This document shows, in pieces, positions 55,382 to 64,000 of a DNA stretch of 64,000 nucleotides. How positions within the stretch are numbered: position 1 is the first letter of the stretch; each line of letters starts with the position of its first letter. Origin of the DNA: Neobacillus driksii (GTDB lineage Bacteria > Bacillota > Bacilli > Bacillales > Cytobacillaceae); assembly GCF_013409995.1 (NCBI RefSeq), contig NZ_JACCBX010000008.1:107894-171893 (forward strand). Reading direction: 5' to 3'. A program made the translations under genes and the position numbers. The notes beneath the pieces are model-generated. The model made no database searches and was not told the origin of the DNA. It saw nothing but the letters and a program-made list of their open reading frames with translations.

Positions 55382-56176
55382 TTATAAAAATTGATTATTA
55401 TCTATTCTGGTGGAGTTATTGCTTCCCTTGACCTGTTTTAACGTCGCAACGATAAGAAAACTAACAATTACTAATAAAAGCCATGAACTCACCTTTCCAA
55501 GATAAACGAGACTCCATGCTTCCGTTTGGTTTGGATATTCCCAAGCGCCAAAGAACGTTGCGATATTTTCGGCTATCCAGATAAAAAATCCGATCAGTAC
55601 AAAAGAAAGTGCGAGTGGCATACGGTAACGAATTCCACCCACCTCGTATGTGACCCATGATCGCCAAAAGACAATCATGACAAGAGCTGACAACCACCAA
55701 CGAATGTCAATCCAATAATGGTGAGTGAAAAAATTCAAATAAATCGCAGCTGCAAGAGGTACAACCAACAAAAACGGCGGCCATTTAACCAGTTCTACCT
55801 TCATCCTCCTCCACGCCTGACAAAGATAACTCGCAACACTTGCATACATGAACCCGCTATACAAAGGTACTCCGAAGATTTTGAAATATCCTTCCTCCGG
55901 ATACGACCAGGAGCCCATATGTGTCTTGAAAAGTTCAAGCGCAAGTCCAATCAGGTGGAACAAGGTGATAACCTTCAGTTCATCACGAGTTTCAAGACCA
56001 GAACGAACCATCCACCACTGCATGAGAAGGCAGATGATGAGCAGCCAATCATATCGTGGCAGGAAAGGAAGCGGAATAATTTGCGTTATAGCCAATGAGG
56101 CAAATATAACGACAGGAAACACACAAGATAGGGCCTGCTCCCAACCAAAACGAACCAGTTGTTTAAATGCTCCCAT
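55382..56176 (-). CDS. DUF817 family membrane protein
   Basis: A 264-residue protein with eight or so helices. ELFKTHMGSWSYPEEGYFKIFGVPLYSGFMYASVASY and ENIATFFGAWEYPNQ are the conserved DUF817 segments, with paired Trp-Ser-Tyr-Pro motifs. Function is unknown. ATG 56176 follows GGAGG by 8 bases. It lies downstream of the DUF2975/XRE pair in the same direction and may be cotranscribed. Confidence 0.85.
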   Translation of the reverse strand: MGAFKQLVRFGWEQALSCVFPVVIFASLAITQIIPLPFLPRYDWLLIICLLMQWWMVRSGLETRDELKVITLFHLIGLALELFKTHMGSWSYPEEGYFKIFGVPLYSGFMYASVASYLCQAWRRMKVELVKWPPFLLVVPLAAAIYLNFFTHHYWIDIRWWLSALVMIVFWRSWVTYEVGGIRYRMPLALSFVLIGFFIWIAENIATFFGAWEYPNQTEAWSLVYLGKVSSWLLLVIVSFLIVATLKQVKGSNNSTRIDNNQFL

Positions 56177-56206
56177 GAACTTTGCCTCCAAAGTTTTTAA
56201 AAAACC

Positions 56207-56425
56207 TTATGGTGTTTCCTCATCACTTCGGTATTCTAATATATCTCCGGGTTGACAATCTAAAGCCTTACAAATCGCCTCTAGCGTTGCAAATCGAACC
56301 GCCTTAGCCTTTCCATTTTTTAATATAGAAAGGTTCGCCATTGTGATTCCAACTCTTTCCGAAAGTTCTGTTACACTCATTTTCCTTTTAGCCAGCATCA
56401 CATCAATATTGATTATAATCGCCAT
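56207..56425 (-). CDS. small XRE-type helix-turn-helix regulator (YozG-like)
   Basis: About 72 residues, almost wholly a Cro/XRE DNA-binding domain: VMLAKRKMSVTELSERVGIT and NLSILKNGKAKAVRF contain the turn and recognition helix, and LDCQPGDILEY closes it. B. subtilis has the same pairing of YozG with DUF2975 protein YoaS. ATG 56425 follows GAGGTG; the start overlaps the end of the DUF2975 gene region by a few bases. Confidence 0.88.
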   Translation of the reverse strand: MAIIINIDVMLAKRKMSVTELSERVGITMANLSILKNGKAKAVRFATLEAICKALDCQPGDILEYRSDEETP

Positions 56426-56435
56426 AGTTATCACC

Positions 56436-56912
56436 TCAGACCGTTAAGTCATTTTCAGATTTTATATCAATCGCTTCTTTTAAAAGTCTTTGAAGAACAG
56501 CAGCAAAGACGGCGATTACCATTGAAGCAAAAACAGGAACCATTCCAATTATGACGAGACCTGGTGCATCATCTAGCTCTGCTACAAGAAAAACAAATGG
56601 CAATATTACCACATACAAACCACTGATTATCAGTGCATAGATTTTGATATTCTTCAGAGCTTTTACAGACAATTCAGAGAAAGCTTGGTTCTTGTCAATA
56701 TAGCTTAAAAGTTTAAAAGCCTGAACCAATGCTCCGAAAAACGGTATTGCCGATACATACATACCGATTACAATGGGGTATAGTATATGGGCATAATCTG
56801 GATTTGCCGGATTTTTCGGTAACCACGTTAACCCAAATATACCTAAAGCGAGAACTGGAGTTCCAATAAGAAAAACAGCCATTCTTAAAAATAATGTTGA
56901 CCCTCGTTTCAT
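56436..56912 (-). CDS. DUF2975 membrane protein (YoaS-like)
   Basis: About 158 residues with four helices, of the DUF2975 family (FLIGTPVLALGIFGLTWLP, YVSAIPFFGALVQAFKLL, NIKIYALIISGLYVVI, VIAVFAAVLQRLLKEA). It is coupled to a small XRE regulator in a two-gene operon, a widespread pair of unknown role. ATG 56912 follows GAGGTG. Confidence 0.85.
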   Translation of the reverse strand: MKRGSTLFLRMAVFLIGTPVLALGIFGLTWLPKNPANPDYAHILYPIVIGMYVSAIPFFGALVQAFKLLSYIDKNQAFSELSVKALKNIKIYALIISGLYVVILPFVFLVAELDDAPGLVIIGMVPVFASMVIAVFAAVLQRLLKEAIDIKSENDLTV

Positions 56913-57020
56913 AAAAAGCACCTCACTAATTTATTTTCTATATGATATTAGCACAATATTTATCGTTTCACAATAAATAATTATCCTTTTTTACAACATT
57001 ATTATTGTTAATATCCATAA

Positions 57021-57054
57021 AAAGAGCATTTCTTATGACAAAGAAATGCTCTTT
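57021..57054 (-). terminator. terminator of the PhnB-like gene
   Basis: AAAGAGCATTTCTT (57021-57034) and AAGAAATGCTCTTT (57041-57054) form a perfect 14-bp stem; the minus strand continues with U residues. Confidence 0.9.
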
Positions 57055-57084
57055 AACTTTAACTATTCAATTTATAACTGGATT

Positions 57085-57999
57085 TTATCCCTTATAAGCC
57101 TTCTGTAATTCTGTAAGATCAAATTTCTTCATTTTAAGAAATGCTTTCGTTAGACGCTCTAGTTGCTCAGGTGTCCCCTTGCTCATCATTTCATCCATCT
57201 GAATTGGTACAATTTGCCATGATAGTCCAAACTTATCTTTCAGCCAGCCGCATTGCTCGGCTTGAGGAACTGCAGAGAGCCTTTCCCAGTAGTAATCAAT
57301 CTCTTCTTGTGTGTCGCAGTAAACCATAAATGAGATTGCCTCGTTAAAATTGAATTCATGCTTGTGCGCACTGTCCATTGCGGCAAACCATTGATTTTCT
57401 AAGCTAAAATCAGCGAACATGACTGTTCCTTCTTTATCCGGTTCCATGCCGTTAGAGTACCGGACAATATGTCCCAGCTTTGCATTTTTAAATACTGATA
57501 AATAAAAATTAATCGCCTCTTCTGTTTTGCCGCATTGATCTCCCACGAACAAAAGTGACGGCACGATTGTAGGGTGCTCTTCACCTTCTGGATTGGTAAG
57601 CATTAATTGCCAAGATAAACCATATTTATCCTGAATCCAGCCAAATTTCTCACTAAACGGATACTTATCAAGTGGCATTAACGGAGTGCCGCCATCGGAC
57701 AATTTGTTCCAAACCTCATTAATTTTTTCACTTGCGTCATTTTCTCGTGATGGGTCAAAATTAACAATGAAGGACACAGATGGATTGATTTTGAAATATG
57801 GGCCTGCACTGATTGCCATGAACCTTTGCCCCCAAAGCTCAAACGTTACGATATCGGAGTCGCCTGATGGTGTGTCGTGGATGGTTTTTACATCCGTAAT
57901 TTTTGAATCCGGGAATATGGAAACATAGAACTCAGCGGCTTCTTTTGCCTCTTTGTCATACCATAAATGCGGTACAATTATCTGTTTTGAATTTGACAT
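57085..57999 (-). CDS. VOC-superfamily PhnB-like protein, two domains
   Basis: A 304-residue protein of two tandem glyoxalase/PhnB domains (about 5-140 and 145-300). Each carries the diagnostic start [20 protein letters not shown] or [22 protein letters not shown] and the repeated [12 protein letters not shown] or [12 protein letters not shown] near its end. The single-domain form is often annotated 3-demethylubiquinone methyltransferase-like, which is probably misleading. The enzymatic role is unknown. AAAGGAG precedes the ATG. Confidence 0.87.
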   Translation of the reverse strand: MSNSKQIIVPHLWYDKEAKEAAEFYVSIFPDSKITDVKTIHDTPSGDSDIVTFELWGQRFMAISAGPYFKINPSVSFIVNFDPSRENDASEKINEVWNKLSDGGTPLMPLDKYPFSEKFGWIQDKYGLSWQLMLTNPEGEEHPTIVPSLLFVGDQCGKTEEAINFYLSVFKNAKLGHIVRYSNGMEPDKEGTVMFADFSLENQWFAAMDSAHKHEFNFNEAISFMVYCDTQEEIDYYWERLSAVPQAEQCGWLKDKFGLSWQIVPIQMDEMMSKGTPEQLERLTKAFLKMKKFDLTELQKAYKG

Positions 58000-58264
58000 G
58001 GGTAGTTCTCCTTTATTTTTTAATAATTTTTAGACAATATGAGTATGACCTATTTTCGTGTATTTGTAATCATTTCACAGATATGTTCCCTTATTCGATT
58101 ACTTAACTTTCTATAAATAGCAGGGGATTCTATCCTTATGGAAATAACCTCTCCGACGTGCGAGGTGATAAATATTTTCATTTTCTATAATATTATAGTT
58201 TAGTATAGGACAATCCTGATAGAATGAAATAAGTTGTAAAAAGCCATAAAGGGGAAAGATATGA

Positions 58265-58957
58265 ATGACAGAAGTAAAGGATTGGAAAAATGGTGCCCAC
58301 GGGCATAAATTTATAGCTTCTTTTAGCGGAGGAAAGGATAGTGTCTTAGCTCTCTATAAAGCTATGAAGGTTGGAGAAGCAATGGGTCTTATTGTTATGC
58401 TGGAGGAAGAAGGGAAACGTTCCAGATCTCATGGAATGCCCCCGGAGCTCATCCATGCCCAGGCTGCCTCGATAGGTTTGCCAGCATATACCGCTGCTGC
58501 CAGTTGGACAGATTATGAAACTGTATTTATGGGTTTATTAACAAAAGCTAAAGCCCAAGGAGCAGAGGTGTTAGTAACAGGAGATTTGGATATACCTGAA
58601 CATGGCTGTTGGCATGAAAAGGTTGCGAACAATGCTGGTTTAAAACTTGGTATGCCTTTATGGGATATGAATCATCGTGAAGCTGTCGAAGAATTCATAA
58701 ATCTTGGATTTACAACAATCATTGTGACAGTTAATTTATCATTGGGAATGCGAGAAGACGACTTAGGGCGAACCTTTACCCACGAATACGTGAAGGAACT
58801 TGAAGCACGTGGTATTGACCCCTGTGGAGAAGGCGGAGAGTTTCATACAACCGTCATAGATGGACCCATTTTTAAGCACCCTATTCCAGTTCGTAAGGGA
58901 GAGATTATTAAAAACGGAGAATATGCCTTTTTGCCTTTGGAGCTTGATCAGATTTAG
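58265..58957 (+). CDS. Dph6-like ATP pyrophosphatase (diphthine-ammonia ligase family)
   Basis: A 230-residue PP-loop enzyme with SGGKDSVLAL at 21-30, the ATP-alpha-hydrolase loop. The Dph6-type C-terminal region reads PCGEGGEFHTTVIDGPIFKHPI. Eukaryotic Dph6 completes diphthamide on EF2, but bacteria lack diphthamide, so the bacterial substrate must differ. It stands alone, divergent from the PhnB-like gene. The start ATG 58265 lies a normal distance after AAGGGGAA; an out-of-frame ATG four bases earlier is not used. Confidence 0.88.
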   Translation: MTEVKDWKNGAHGHKFIASFSGGKDSVLALYKAMKVGEAMGLIVMLEEEGKRSRSHGMPPELIHAQAASIGLPAYTAAASWTDYETVFMGLLTKAKAQGAEVLVTGDLDIPEHGCWHEKVANNAGLKLGMPLWDMNHREAVEEFINLGFTTIIVTVNLSLGMREDDLGRTFTHEYVKELEARGIDPCGEGGEFHTTVIDGPIFKHPIPVRKGEIIKNGEYAFLPLELDQI

Positions 58958-59032
58958 CTGGATGGATTTAGTTTCTGACTCATCACCAAGATATAGAAGA
59001 TCATCTTATTACAAATTAAAAGAGTAGCTTTT

Positions 59033-59235
59033 TCTATTCGTTACCAGCTTGCTACTTTTCAAGCAAGAACGGGTACGATTAACCTCTATTCGTTACCGCT
59101 AACACCCTTTTTTAGCCTGAGTGGGCACGATTAGCTTTATTCGTTACCGTTAAACTCTTTTTCCAGCCTGGGCGGGCACGATTAGCACTTATTCGTTACC
59201 GCTAACCCCGTTTATCCAGAAAAACGGGCACAAAT
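59033..59235. repeat. four imperfect tandem units of about 52 bp
   Basis: TATTCGTTACC recurs at 59033, 59087, 59138 and 59190 (spacing 54, 51, 52). Unit boundaries carry GGGCACGATTAGC and GCTAAC segments, so TTAGC and GCTAA form short dyads around each TATTCGTTACC. It lies in a convergent gap between the Dph6-like gene and phaC. The sequence differs from the arrays at 24420 and 33703, but the spacing is the same. Confidence 0.88.
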
Positions 59236-59343
59236 ACCTTTTTTGGGAAAAAACCTTCTATTCCAAAAATACCCAGTCAATAATTTGGCTGATCTCTCAC
59301 AAAACCTACGCACATGGATCGGATCGTCACAAAAAATTTAAAA

Positions 59344-59370
59344 CCTTAGTCCGCATACAAAGGGCTAAGG
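59344..59370 (-). terminator. terminator of phaRC
   Basis: CCTTAG (59344-59349) and CTAAGG (59365-59370) close a stem; minus-strand RNA continues with a U-rich stretch. Confidence 0.75.
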
Positions 59371-59386
59371 CTTTTCCTATGTTGGA

Positions 59387-60451
59387 TTATATTAATCTAG
59401 TAGAACGAGTCGATAGCCACGGATCAATCGCAAACGCAAACTGGCCGGTTAAGCAAAGGGATACATGCCCTGCTTCCACATGCTGATAGGTTTTATCTAC
59501 ACTTGAAATAAGGTCCATGATAGGAAGGCTTTGTGATTCTAGCACTAATTCATCCCGAGTGGATGTGATCACCAATGTACTGCATTTAATATTGCTTAAA
59601 TCCACCTTCTGACCGCCAATCTTCATTTCACCTTTTACAAGTTTGTTATCTTTGTATAAATCATTCATCATTTGCTTAAATGCAGCACCTGAAAATGTAA
59701 CGGCATCCTTCATCCATTTGTCCATATTCCGCCACTTATCAACATACTTTTGATCGTGAGCACGGGTGACTAGATTTACTGTTGGTCCAACGTTAAAGCC
59801 TTGAAGCGCCATAAAGATTGCATATAAAAACTCTGATGGAATAACCTCGTAAGCATCTGCAAACCGGTCAAAATTTAGTGTGCCGTTTTGAAGTGCTTTC
59901 ACCCATTTATTCGGAATAATGGCATTGCTGTAGTCAATTGGAACTGCAGCCAGAATGAGATTTTTGATTGGCAAATCTGTTAGTGATGTTAGCATTGCCG
60001 AAAGCATACCGCCAATACAATACCCTACCAAAGATATCTCTTTTGCAGCTGAATGCCTTATGGCTCGTTTTACTGCAACTTCCAAATAGTCGATAAGGTA
60101 GTTATCTAAAGTGAGATCCTTGTCCTCCAAACCAGGTGAACCCCAATCTAGCAAATAGACATCGTAACCCTGTTTTGTAAGGTTGCCAACCACACTTCCC
60201 TCTTCAGAGATATCAAGAATATACGCTTTATTTAATAGAGAATAAACCAAGAACAGTGGCGTACTATACTTCTTCTCTGGAGCAGCGTGATACCACAAAA
60301 CAGCTTTACCTTTTTTCCAAACCGCCTTTCTAGGTGTTGATTCAATATCAGGCTTCGGTTCGCTCAAAACTTTATAAATATTATTCCACCGCTTCTTCTC
60401 ACTTTCAAGATTGAGAACAGGGATATTTACTAATGATTTAACCGCCATCAT
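59387..60451 (-). CDS. phaC: class IV poly(3-hydroxyalkanoate) synthase catalytic subunit PhaC
   Basis: A 354-residue polymerase that joins 3-hydroxyacyl-CoA units into storage polyester on granules. The lipase-like box is VGYCIGGML with nucleophile Cys145; the other catalytic residues are Asp300 (STRDELV) and His329 (EAGHVSLC). DWGSPGLEDKDLTLDNYL is typical of the family. Its length and partner PhaR identify class IV. It lies 16 bp after phaR. The acetoacetyl-CoA reductase gene phaB, present in the B. megaterium cluster, is absent here. Confidence 0.94.
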   Translation of the reverse strand: MMAVKSLVNIPVLNLESEKKRWNNIYKVLSEPKPDIESTPRKAVWKKGKAVLWYHAAPEKKYSTPLFLVYSLLNKAYILDISEEGSVVGNLTKQGYDVYLLDWGSPGLEDKDLTLDNYLIDYLEVAVKRAIRHSAAKEISLVGYCIGGMLSAMLTSLTDLPIKNLILAAVPIDYSNAIIPNKWVKALQNGTLNFDRFADAYEVIPSEFLYAIFMALQGFNVGPTVNLVTRAHDQKYVDKWRNMDKWMKDAVTFSGAAFKQMMNDLYKDNKLVKGEMKIGGQKVDLSNIKCSTLVITSTRDELVLESQSLPIMDLISSVDKTYQHVEAGHVSLCLTGQFAFAIDPWLSTRSTRLI

Positions 60452-60467
60452 TTATTCTCCTTCACCT

Positions 60468-60941
60468 TTATTTGGCTACTAGAACTGGTTCTTCCTTATC
60501 TTTCTGCAAAAGCTTCTTCATCTCTTCAAATTCATTTTTCATCTCAGATAGTGCAGCAAGCTCCTGTGAAGTTTTTTGCCATTCAAAGTGGATATGTTTG
60601 GTGAATTCTAGTATTTCTCCAAGCACCTTATTTTGCTCTTGTGTTGCTAACGCAAAACTATCTTGTAAATTCCAGATTTGCTCTTCAAGAATATCGATCT
60701 TTTCTTCCGCTTGCATCGTTTGTTTGACCGCATTGGCTACATCATTTTTTGTTGGTAGATTCATATAACTTGCCATTAGTTCTCGGTTTCTTTTTAACAA
60801 CTCAATATATCTAGAATTCGCCTCTATGCCCAACTTCGTCACTTGTATTAATGGATTGTTATTTATCGATTGAAATAATAAGCCATTTAATCCCTTTTCC
60901 AACATTTCACTTAATTGCCTAAAAGAATCGTAAGGATTCAT
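60468..60941 (-). CDS. phaR: PHA synthase subunit PhaR
   Basis: A 157-residue, mostly helical protein with long coiled coil (about 65-145, NRELMASYMNLPTK, EEKIDILEEQIWNLQDS, LAALSEMKNEFEEMKKLL). It is needed with PhaC for class IV synthase activity. ATG 60941 has a GAGGTGAGGG-like site upstream; an in-frame GTG six codons earlier overlaps that site. It forms a bicistronic unit with phaC. Confidence 0.9.
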   Translation of the reverse strand: MNPYDSFRQLSEMLEKGLNGLLFQSINNNPLIQVTKLGIEANSRYIELLKRNRELMASYMNLPTKNDVANAVKQTMQAEEKIDILEEQIWNLQDSFALATQEQNKVLGEILEFTKHIHFEWQKTSQELAALSEMKNEFEEMKKLLQKDKEEPVLVAK

Positions 60942-61123
60942 TTCTGACACTTCCCTCACCTCTGTTTAATATTGTGTACTACAACCCTCTATTTGCGATG
61001 TAAAATCCATTCTCCTTCCCAATGAATGAATACTCATTCATTACTAATTACCTGTATTTTACATCGAAAAATAGTCACTTACAATAGGTGAAATTGAAGA
61101 TTCTGAAAACAAATAATAGATTT

Positions 61124-62032
61124 TTATCTGCTTATGCTAAATGTTTTCTTTACAAAGTGACCGATTTCTTTCACAGCCTTGTTCGCTTCAGGTAATCCAG
61201 CACTGATTTGCCATACATGCCACATACCCTTCCAGACTTTGAAATGAACCTTCACCCCTGCCTGACGTGCTTTATCCGCCAGCATTTGGGCGTCACTTAA
61301 CAAAATTTCAATACTACCCGTCTGGATAAACATTGGCGGAAATCCACTAAGGTCTGCAAAAACAGGAGAAATTAGGTGATTGTCAAGAGACTCACCCCCT
61401 GCATATTGCTGAGCTGTTTTTCGAACAAGATCGGACCTCAAATACGGATCTTTTTCACTGTTTTCCTTGTAACTTTTACCAGAGCTCGTTAAATCAACCC
61501 AAGGGGACAAACATACTAACGCTGCTGGAAGTGGATTATATTGGTCTCTAAGCACATGAGTGGCCGCCAACGATAAGCCTCCTCCTGCTGAATCACCGGC
61601 AAAGATGATATTGGAAGAGTTATAACCCTGCTTAAGTAGCCAGCGATAGACAGTAAGAGTATCTTCAATCGCTGCAGGAAATGGGTGTTCAGGCGCAAGT
61701 CGATATTCCGGCAGGAGGACTTTTACACCTGAATCAATCATGATTCTCGCAGCCAAGGTTCGATGGGTATCCGCAGAACAATACAGATACCCTCCTCCGT
61801 GCAAGTAAAGAATCACCTTTCCTTCCACACTTTGATTGTTGGAAATCCACTCTGCGTAAATTCCTTCAATCTCAATCTGTTCCACCTTACAGCCCTTTGG
61901 GAGCTTGGAGAACTTCCGAGCAAACGAATCAATGACCTGCCTGCTTTCACCCACTTCCTTTTCTTCCAATTTCAGTTTCTTTGCCCCTGCCTTAATACCT
62001 TTTTTTAAAATATAACTACTAATACTAGGCAA
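61124..62032 (-). CDS. alpha/beta hydrolase, hormone-sensitive-lipase type
   Basis: A 302-residue esterase. The oxyanion-hole motif LHGGGY is at 78-82, the nucleophile Ser148 in GDSAGG, then the catalytic Asp in a SIEILLSDAQ segment and His in KGMWHVWQ. It hydrolyses short-chain esters. The start is TTG 62032, preferred because GGGGAGG lies 6-7 bases upstream. It is upstream of phaRC in the same direction but separated by 180 bp; a link to PHA metabolism is only possible. Confidence 0.87.
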   Translation of the reverse strand: MPSISSYILKKGIKAGAKKLKLEEKEVGESRQVIDSFARKFSKLPKGCKVEQIEIEGIYAEWISNNQSVEGKVILYLHGGGYLYCSADTHRTLAARIMIDSGVKVLLPEYRLAPEHPFPAAIEDTLTVYRWLLKQGYNSSNIIFAGDSAGGGLSLAATHVLRDQYNPLPAALVCLSPWVDLTSSGKSYKENSEKDPYLRSDLVRKTAQQYAGGESLDNHLISPVFADLSGFPPMFIQTGSIEILLSDAQMLADKARQAGVKVHFKVWKGMWHVWQISAGLPEANKAVKEIGHFVKKTFSISR

Positions 62033-62163
62033 AACAATCCTCCCCTTCGGTTTTTAACAACCTCGAATGAATTATTTGTAATCGTCTTTACACCCAATTT
62101 TACCAAAAACTGTTTTCATGGGAATATTCACTTTTGACAATATTTTGTAAGAATAATTTATAC

Positions 62164-62388
62164 TTAATCCAAGTTCATTTCATTTAGTATTTTCTTTAAT
62201 TGAATTAACTCCTCTTTTGACAAGGTAATCCCTTTGCCCATTTTCTCATGTGTTTGGTCCCAATCCCGCAAATCATATTTTGGCTCGCGGTCATTCCAAC
62301 TGATCAGATTTAGTTCCTTGTTCCATCCCTTTGCACCTTCTGATATAATACCCACGGTTTCTACTATTTCATATTTCAAATTCGCCAT
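62164..62388 (-). CDS. YdbC-family PC4/coactivator-like protein
   Basis: A 74-residue protein of the YdbC family, related to transcriptional coactivator PC4: KGWNKELNLISWNDREPKYDLRDWD and HEKMGKGITLSKEE. YdbC proteins bind single-stranded DNA as dimers. GAGGGGTG precedes the ATG. It stands alone. Confidence 0.88.
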   Translation of the reverse strand: MANLKYEIVETVGIISEGAKGWNKELNLISWNDREPKYDLRDWDQTHEKMGKGITLSKEELIQLKKILNEMNLD

Positions 62389-62445
62389 AATTGCACCCCT
62401 CTTATTTTCTATAAATTAATCTTCCCTTTTAAAAAAAATGTAAAA

Positions 62446-62465
62446 GGGCTTTCCAAAGGAAGCCC
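62446..62465 (-). terminator. terminator of the Dabb/monooxygenase operon
   Basis: GGGCTTTCC (62446-62454) pairs with GGAAGCCC (62458-62465) with one bulge; minus-strand RNA then carries a long U-rich run. Confidence 0.78.
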
Positions 62466-62541
62466 AATTTGTTTCATTTATGATTAGAAAATATTAGCCA
62501 CTTAAACGCGTTTCAGCAATAAAGTTAGAGACTATAAAAAA

Positions 62542-62838
62542 TTAATGGAGGTGAAAGTCAACGATGATACTATCCTCCATGCCTATCTTCTTCAAATAGG
62601 TGACAATCTCCTGGTGTGCGGGATGGGGACCATAGTGGTCCAATGAAGCTTTGTCCTCAAATCTTACCGTCAATCCGATTTCATACCCTTGACTTCTATT
62701 AGAAAAATTAAAGCCCTGTTGAATGTCCAGAATACCTGGAATCATATTTTTTAACTGTAAAGTCCTGCGAATAAGTTCTTCCTTTTGTTCTTTCGTGGTT
62801 TCAGGTGAAAATTTTATTAGGACAATATGTTCTACCAT
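62542..62838 (-). CDS. stress-responsive A/B-barrel (Dabb) protein
   Basis: A 98-residue Dabb domain: MVEHIVLIKFSPETTKEQKE, GFNFSNRSQGYEIGLTVRF and PHPAHQEIVTYL are the family signatures. It forms a dimeric barrel. Its ATG overlaps the stop of the FAD monooxygenase gene (TAATG), so the two are translationally coupled. Dabb proteins often accompany oxidative or aromatic-compound enzymes. Confidence 0.9.
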   Translation of the reverse strand: MVEHIVLIKFSPETTKEQKEELIRRTLQLKNMIPGILDIQQGFNFSNRSQGYEIGLTVRFEDKASLDHYGPHPAHQEIVTYLKKIGMEDSIIVDFHLH

Positions 62839-64000
62839 TATTGAACTCCAACTTTTCGGTTTAGAATATCTTTGTCAAAGCCTGCAATTTGCTTGTACTT
62901 ACTCGCAATTTCTTCTAATTCACGCTGAGAAATAACATCGTGTAGATTCACGAAACCATTTGGAGCCCGATCTTCTACAATTTGCATAACTTCTTCAGGA
63001 CCATTCTTTCGATTTGCAAAAACAATCTTGGAAGTTGGTTCTAGTCTCGCATCTTCATATGCTTTCAATGCCATTTCGGCGCTGTGATGCACCAGTATGG
63101 CTTGTCCTAAAGCATCTGCATCGAGAATTGCCTGCGAAGCACCATTTGATCCAATTGGATACATAGGGTGGGCTGCATCTCCAAGTAGCGTTACCCGGTC
63201 AAACGTCCATTGAGGCAGAGGATCCCGATCAACCATCGGAAATTCAAACACCGTATCCGTCTGCTCAATTAATTTTGGCACATTGAGCCAGCCAAAATCC
63301 CAAGATGAAAATGCTGGAGCAAATTTCTCTTTTTCGACTTTCTTGTTCCAATCCGCGCGTGACGGCATTTCATCTTGGACTGTTAGCTCCGCAATCCAGT
63401 TGACGAGTGAACGCCCTTTTGCAGCAGTTTCTAGACACACCGGATACGCAACAAATTTTTGGTCTTGGTAACCTGCCATAATCATGGACCTACCTGTTAA
63501 AAATGGAGTAGACTCTGTCATACCACGCCATAAAATCCGACGGCTAAATTTGGGTAATCCTTCATCTGGATAGTAGAATTTCCGCACAGTCGAATGGATG
63601 CCATCGGCTGCAATCAAAATATCTGCGCTATACGATCCTAACCTTTCCCCTGTCTTTCGATTTTCAAACTGAGCTGTTACTTTGTCACCCATTAACTGAA
63701 AATATTTTAAATGATGTCCGGTAAATACAGCATTTGCTCCCAATTGTTTTTTAACAGCATTTAGCAGCAGCATTTGCAGACGTCCTCGATGTATCGAGTA
63801 TTGTGGCCACTGGTATCCAGCGTCTACTCCCCTCGGTTCCTGCCAAATATTTTTCCCGAATTTATTTACATAAATAAGTTCTGCTGTTCGTAAACCGATT
63901 TTATGAAGTTCATCAGCCAAACCTAATTCTGTCAAAACTTTAACCGCATGGGGTAGTAGATTGATCCCTACTCCAAGTGCCGTTATATTTTCCACACTTT
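62838..64000 (-). CDS. FAD-dependent monooxygenase, partial (5' end beyond window)
   Basis: The last 385 or so residues of a flavin monooxygenase of the salicylate/p-hydroxybenzoate hydroxylase fold. DILIAADGIHSTVRK is the middle FAD/NAD motif, LLGDAAHPMYPIGSNGASQA the ribityl-binding motif near the C-terminus, and VGINLLPHAVKVLTELGL follows the missing N-terminal GxGxxG. The upstream ends of the protein lie outside the window; the GTG at 63995 is not a true start. It is coupled to the Dabb gene. An aromatic hydroxylation role is likely, substrate unknown. Confidence 0.85.
   Translation of the reverse strand, partial: SVENITALGVGINLLPHAVKVLTELGLADELHKIGLRTAELIYVNKFGKNIWQEPRGVDAGYQWPQYSIHRGRLQMLLLNAVKKQLGANAVFTGHHLKYFQLMGDKVTAQFENRKTGERLGSYSADILIAADGIHSTVRKFYYPDEGLPKFSRRILWRGMTESTPFLTGRSMIMAGYQDQKFVAYPVCLETAAKGRSLVNWIAELTVQDEMPSRADWNKKVEKEKFAPAFSSWDFGWLNVPKLIEQTDTVFEFPMVDRDPLPQWTFDRVTLLGDAAHPMYPIGSNGASQAILDADALGQAILVHHSAEMALKAYEDARLEPTSKIVFANRKNGPEEVMQIVEDRAPNGFVNLHDVISQRELEEIASKYKQIAGFDKDILNRKVGVQ

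Overview
The window reads as a chromosomal segment of a low-GC, spore-forming member of the Bacillaceae, possibly a Neobacillus or Bacillus-like soil species. This is judged from gene content and ribosome-binding style, not from a database search. Pointers are near-consensus AGGAGG Shine-Dalgarno sites, sigma-A promoters, cre-like and Fur-like boxes, YjcZ-type spore peptides, a DUF3231 protein, a PaiA-like acetyltransferase, a GltC-like regulator, and a class IV (PhaR/PhaC) polyhydroxyalkanoate synthase. No rRNA, tRNA, CRISPR array, transposase or prophage gene was recognised.

Layout. 0-4 kb: a two-gene operon of a beta-ketoacyl-ACP synthase-like enzyme with an altered active site and a membrane GGDEF/EAL protein. 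4-8.3 kb: a frameshifted secreted rhamnogalacturonan-lyase-like protein, a decayed gene, and a GH18 lipoprotein. 8.5-15.7 kb: a GltC-like regulator, an EamA permease with a small upstream ORF and hairpin, DUF3231, a ROK/MFS sugar module with twin operators, and ribokinase. 15.8-19.6 kb: a secreted GH2 enzyme and an AraC regulator. 19.8-22.1 kb: decayed genes, PaiA/MarR and a GNAT. 22.2-26.8 kb: a YhgE/Pip protein, a 52-bp repeat array, an ECF S component and a MATE pump. 26.8-32 kb: a NikABCDE-type importer behind a promoter with a Fur-like box. 32.3-33.5 kb: an intracellular GH10 xylanase. 34-38.7 kb: the ssuEADCB sulfonate operon behind a long leader with two tandem attenuator-like elements. 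39-41.6 kb: a three-gene ABC-2 exporter. 42-49.5 kb: an oxidoreductase, a cupin/AKR/CMD operon with a divergent TetR, and an MFS/SDR operon with a divergent LysR. 49.6-53.3 kb: small peptides, CBO0543, PrsW and YjcZ genes. 53.4-55.2 kb: a zinc alcohol dehydrogenase with divergent MerR. 55.4-59 kb: DUF817, DUF2975/XRE, a PhnB-like protein and a Dph6-like ATPase. 59.4-64 kb: phaRC, a carboxylesterase, YdbC, and a Dabb/FAD-monooxygenase pair cut by the window end.

How it fits together. Much of the segment serves plant-polymer and nutrient scavenging (pectin-like lyase, GH2, GH10, ribose, sulfonates, metals), storage (PHA) and detoxification by regulator-plus-enzyme pairs. Several regulators have a visible palindrome in the adjacent intergenic region. 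The least expected signals are the tandem leader elements ahead of ssuE, three families of intergenic repeats with a shared spacing of about 52 bp, a ketosynthase whose first catalytic His is Gln, and several very small ORFs with good ribosome sites.
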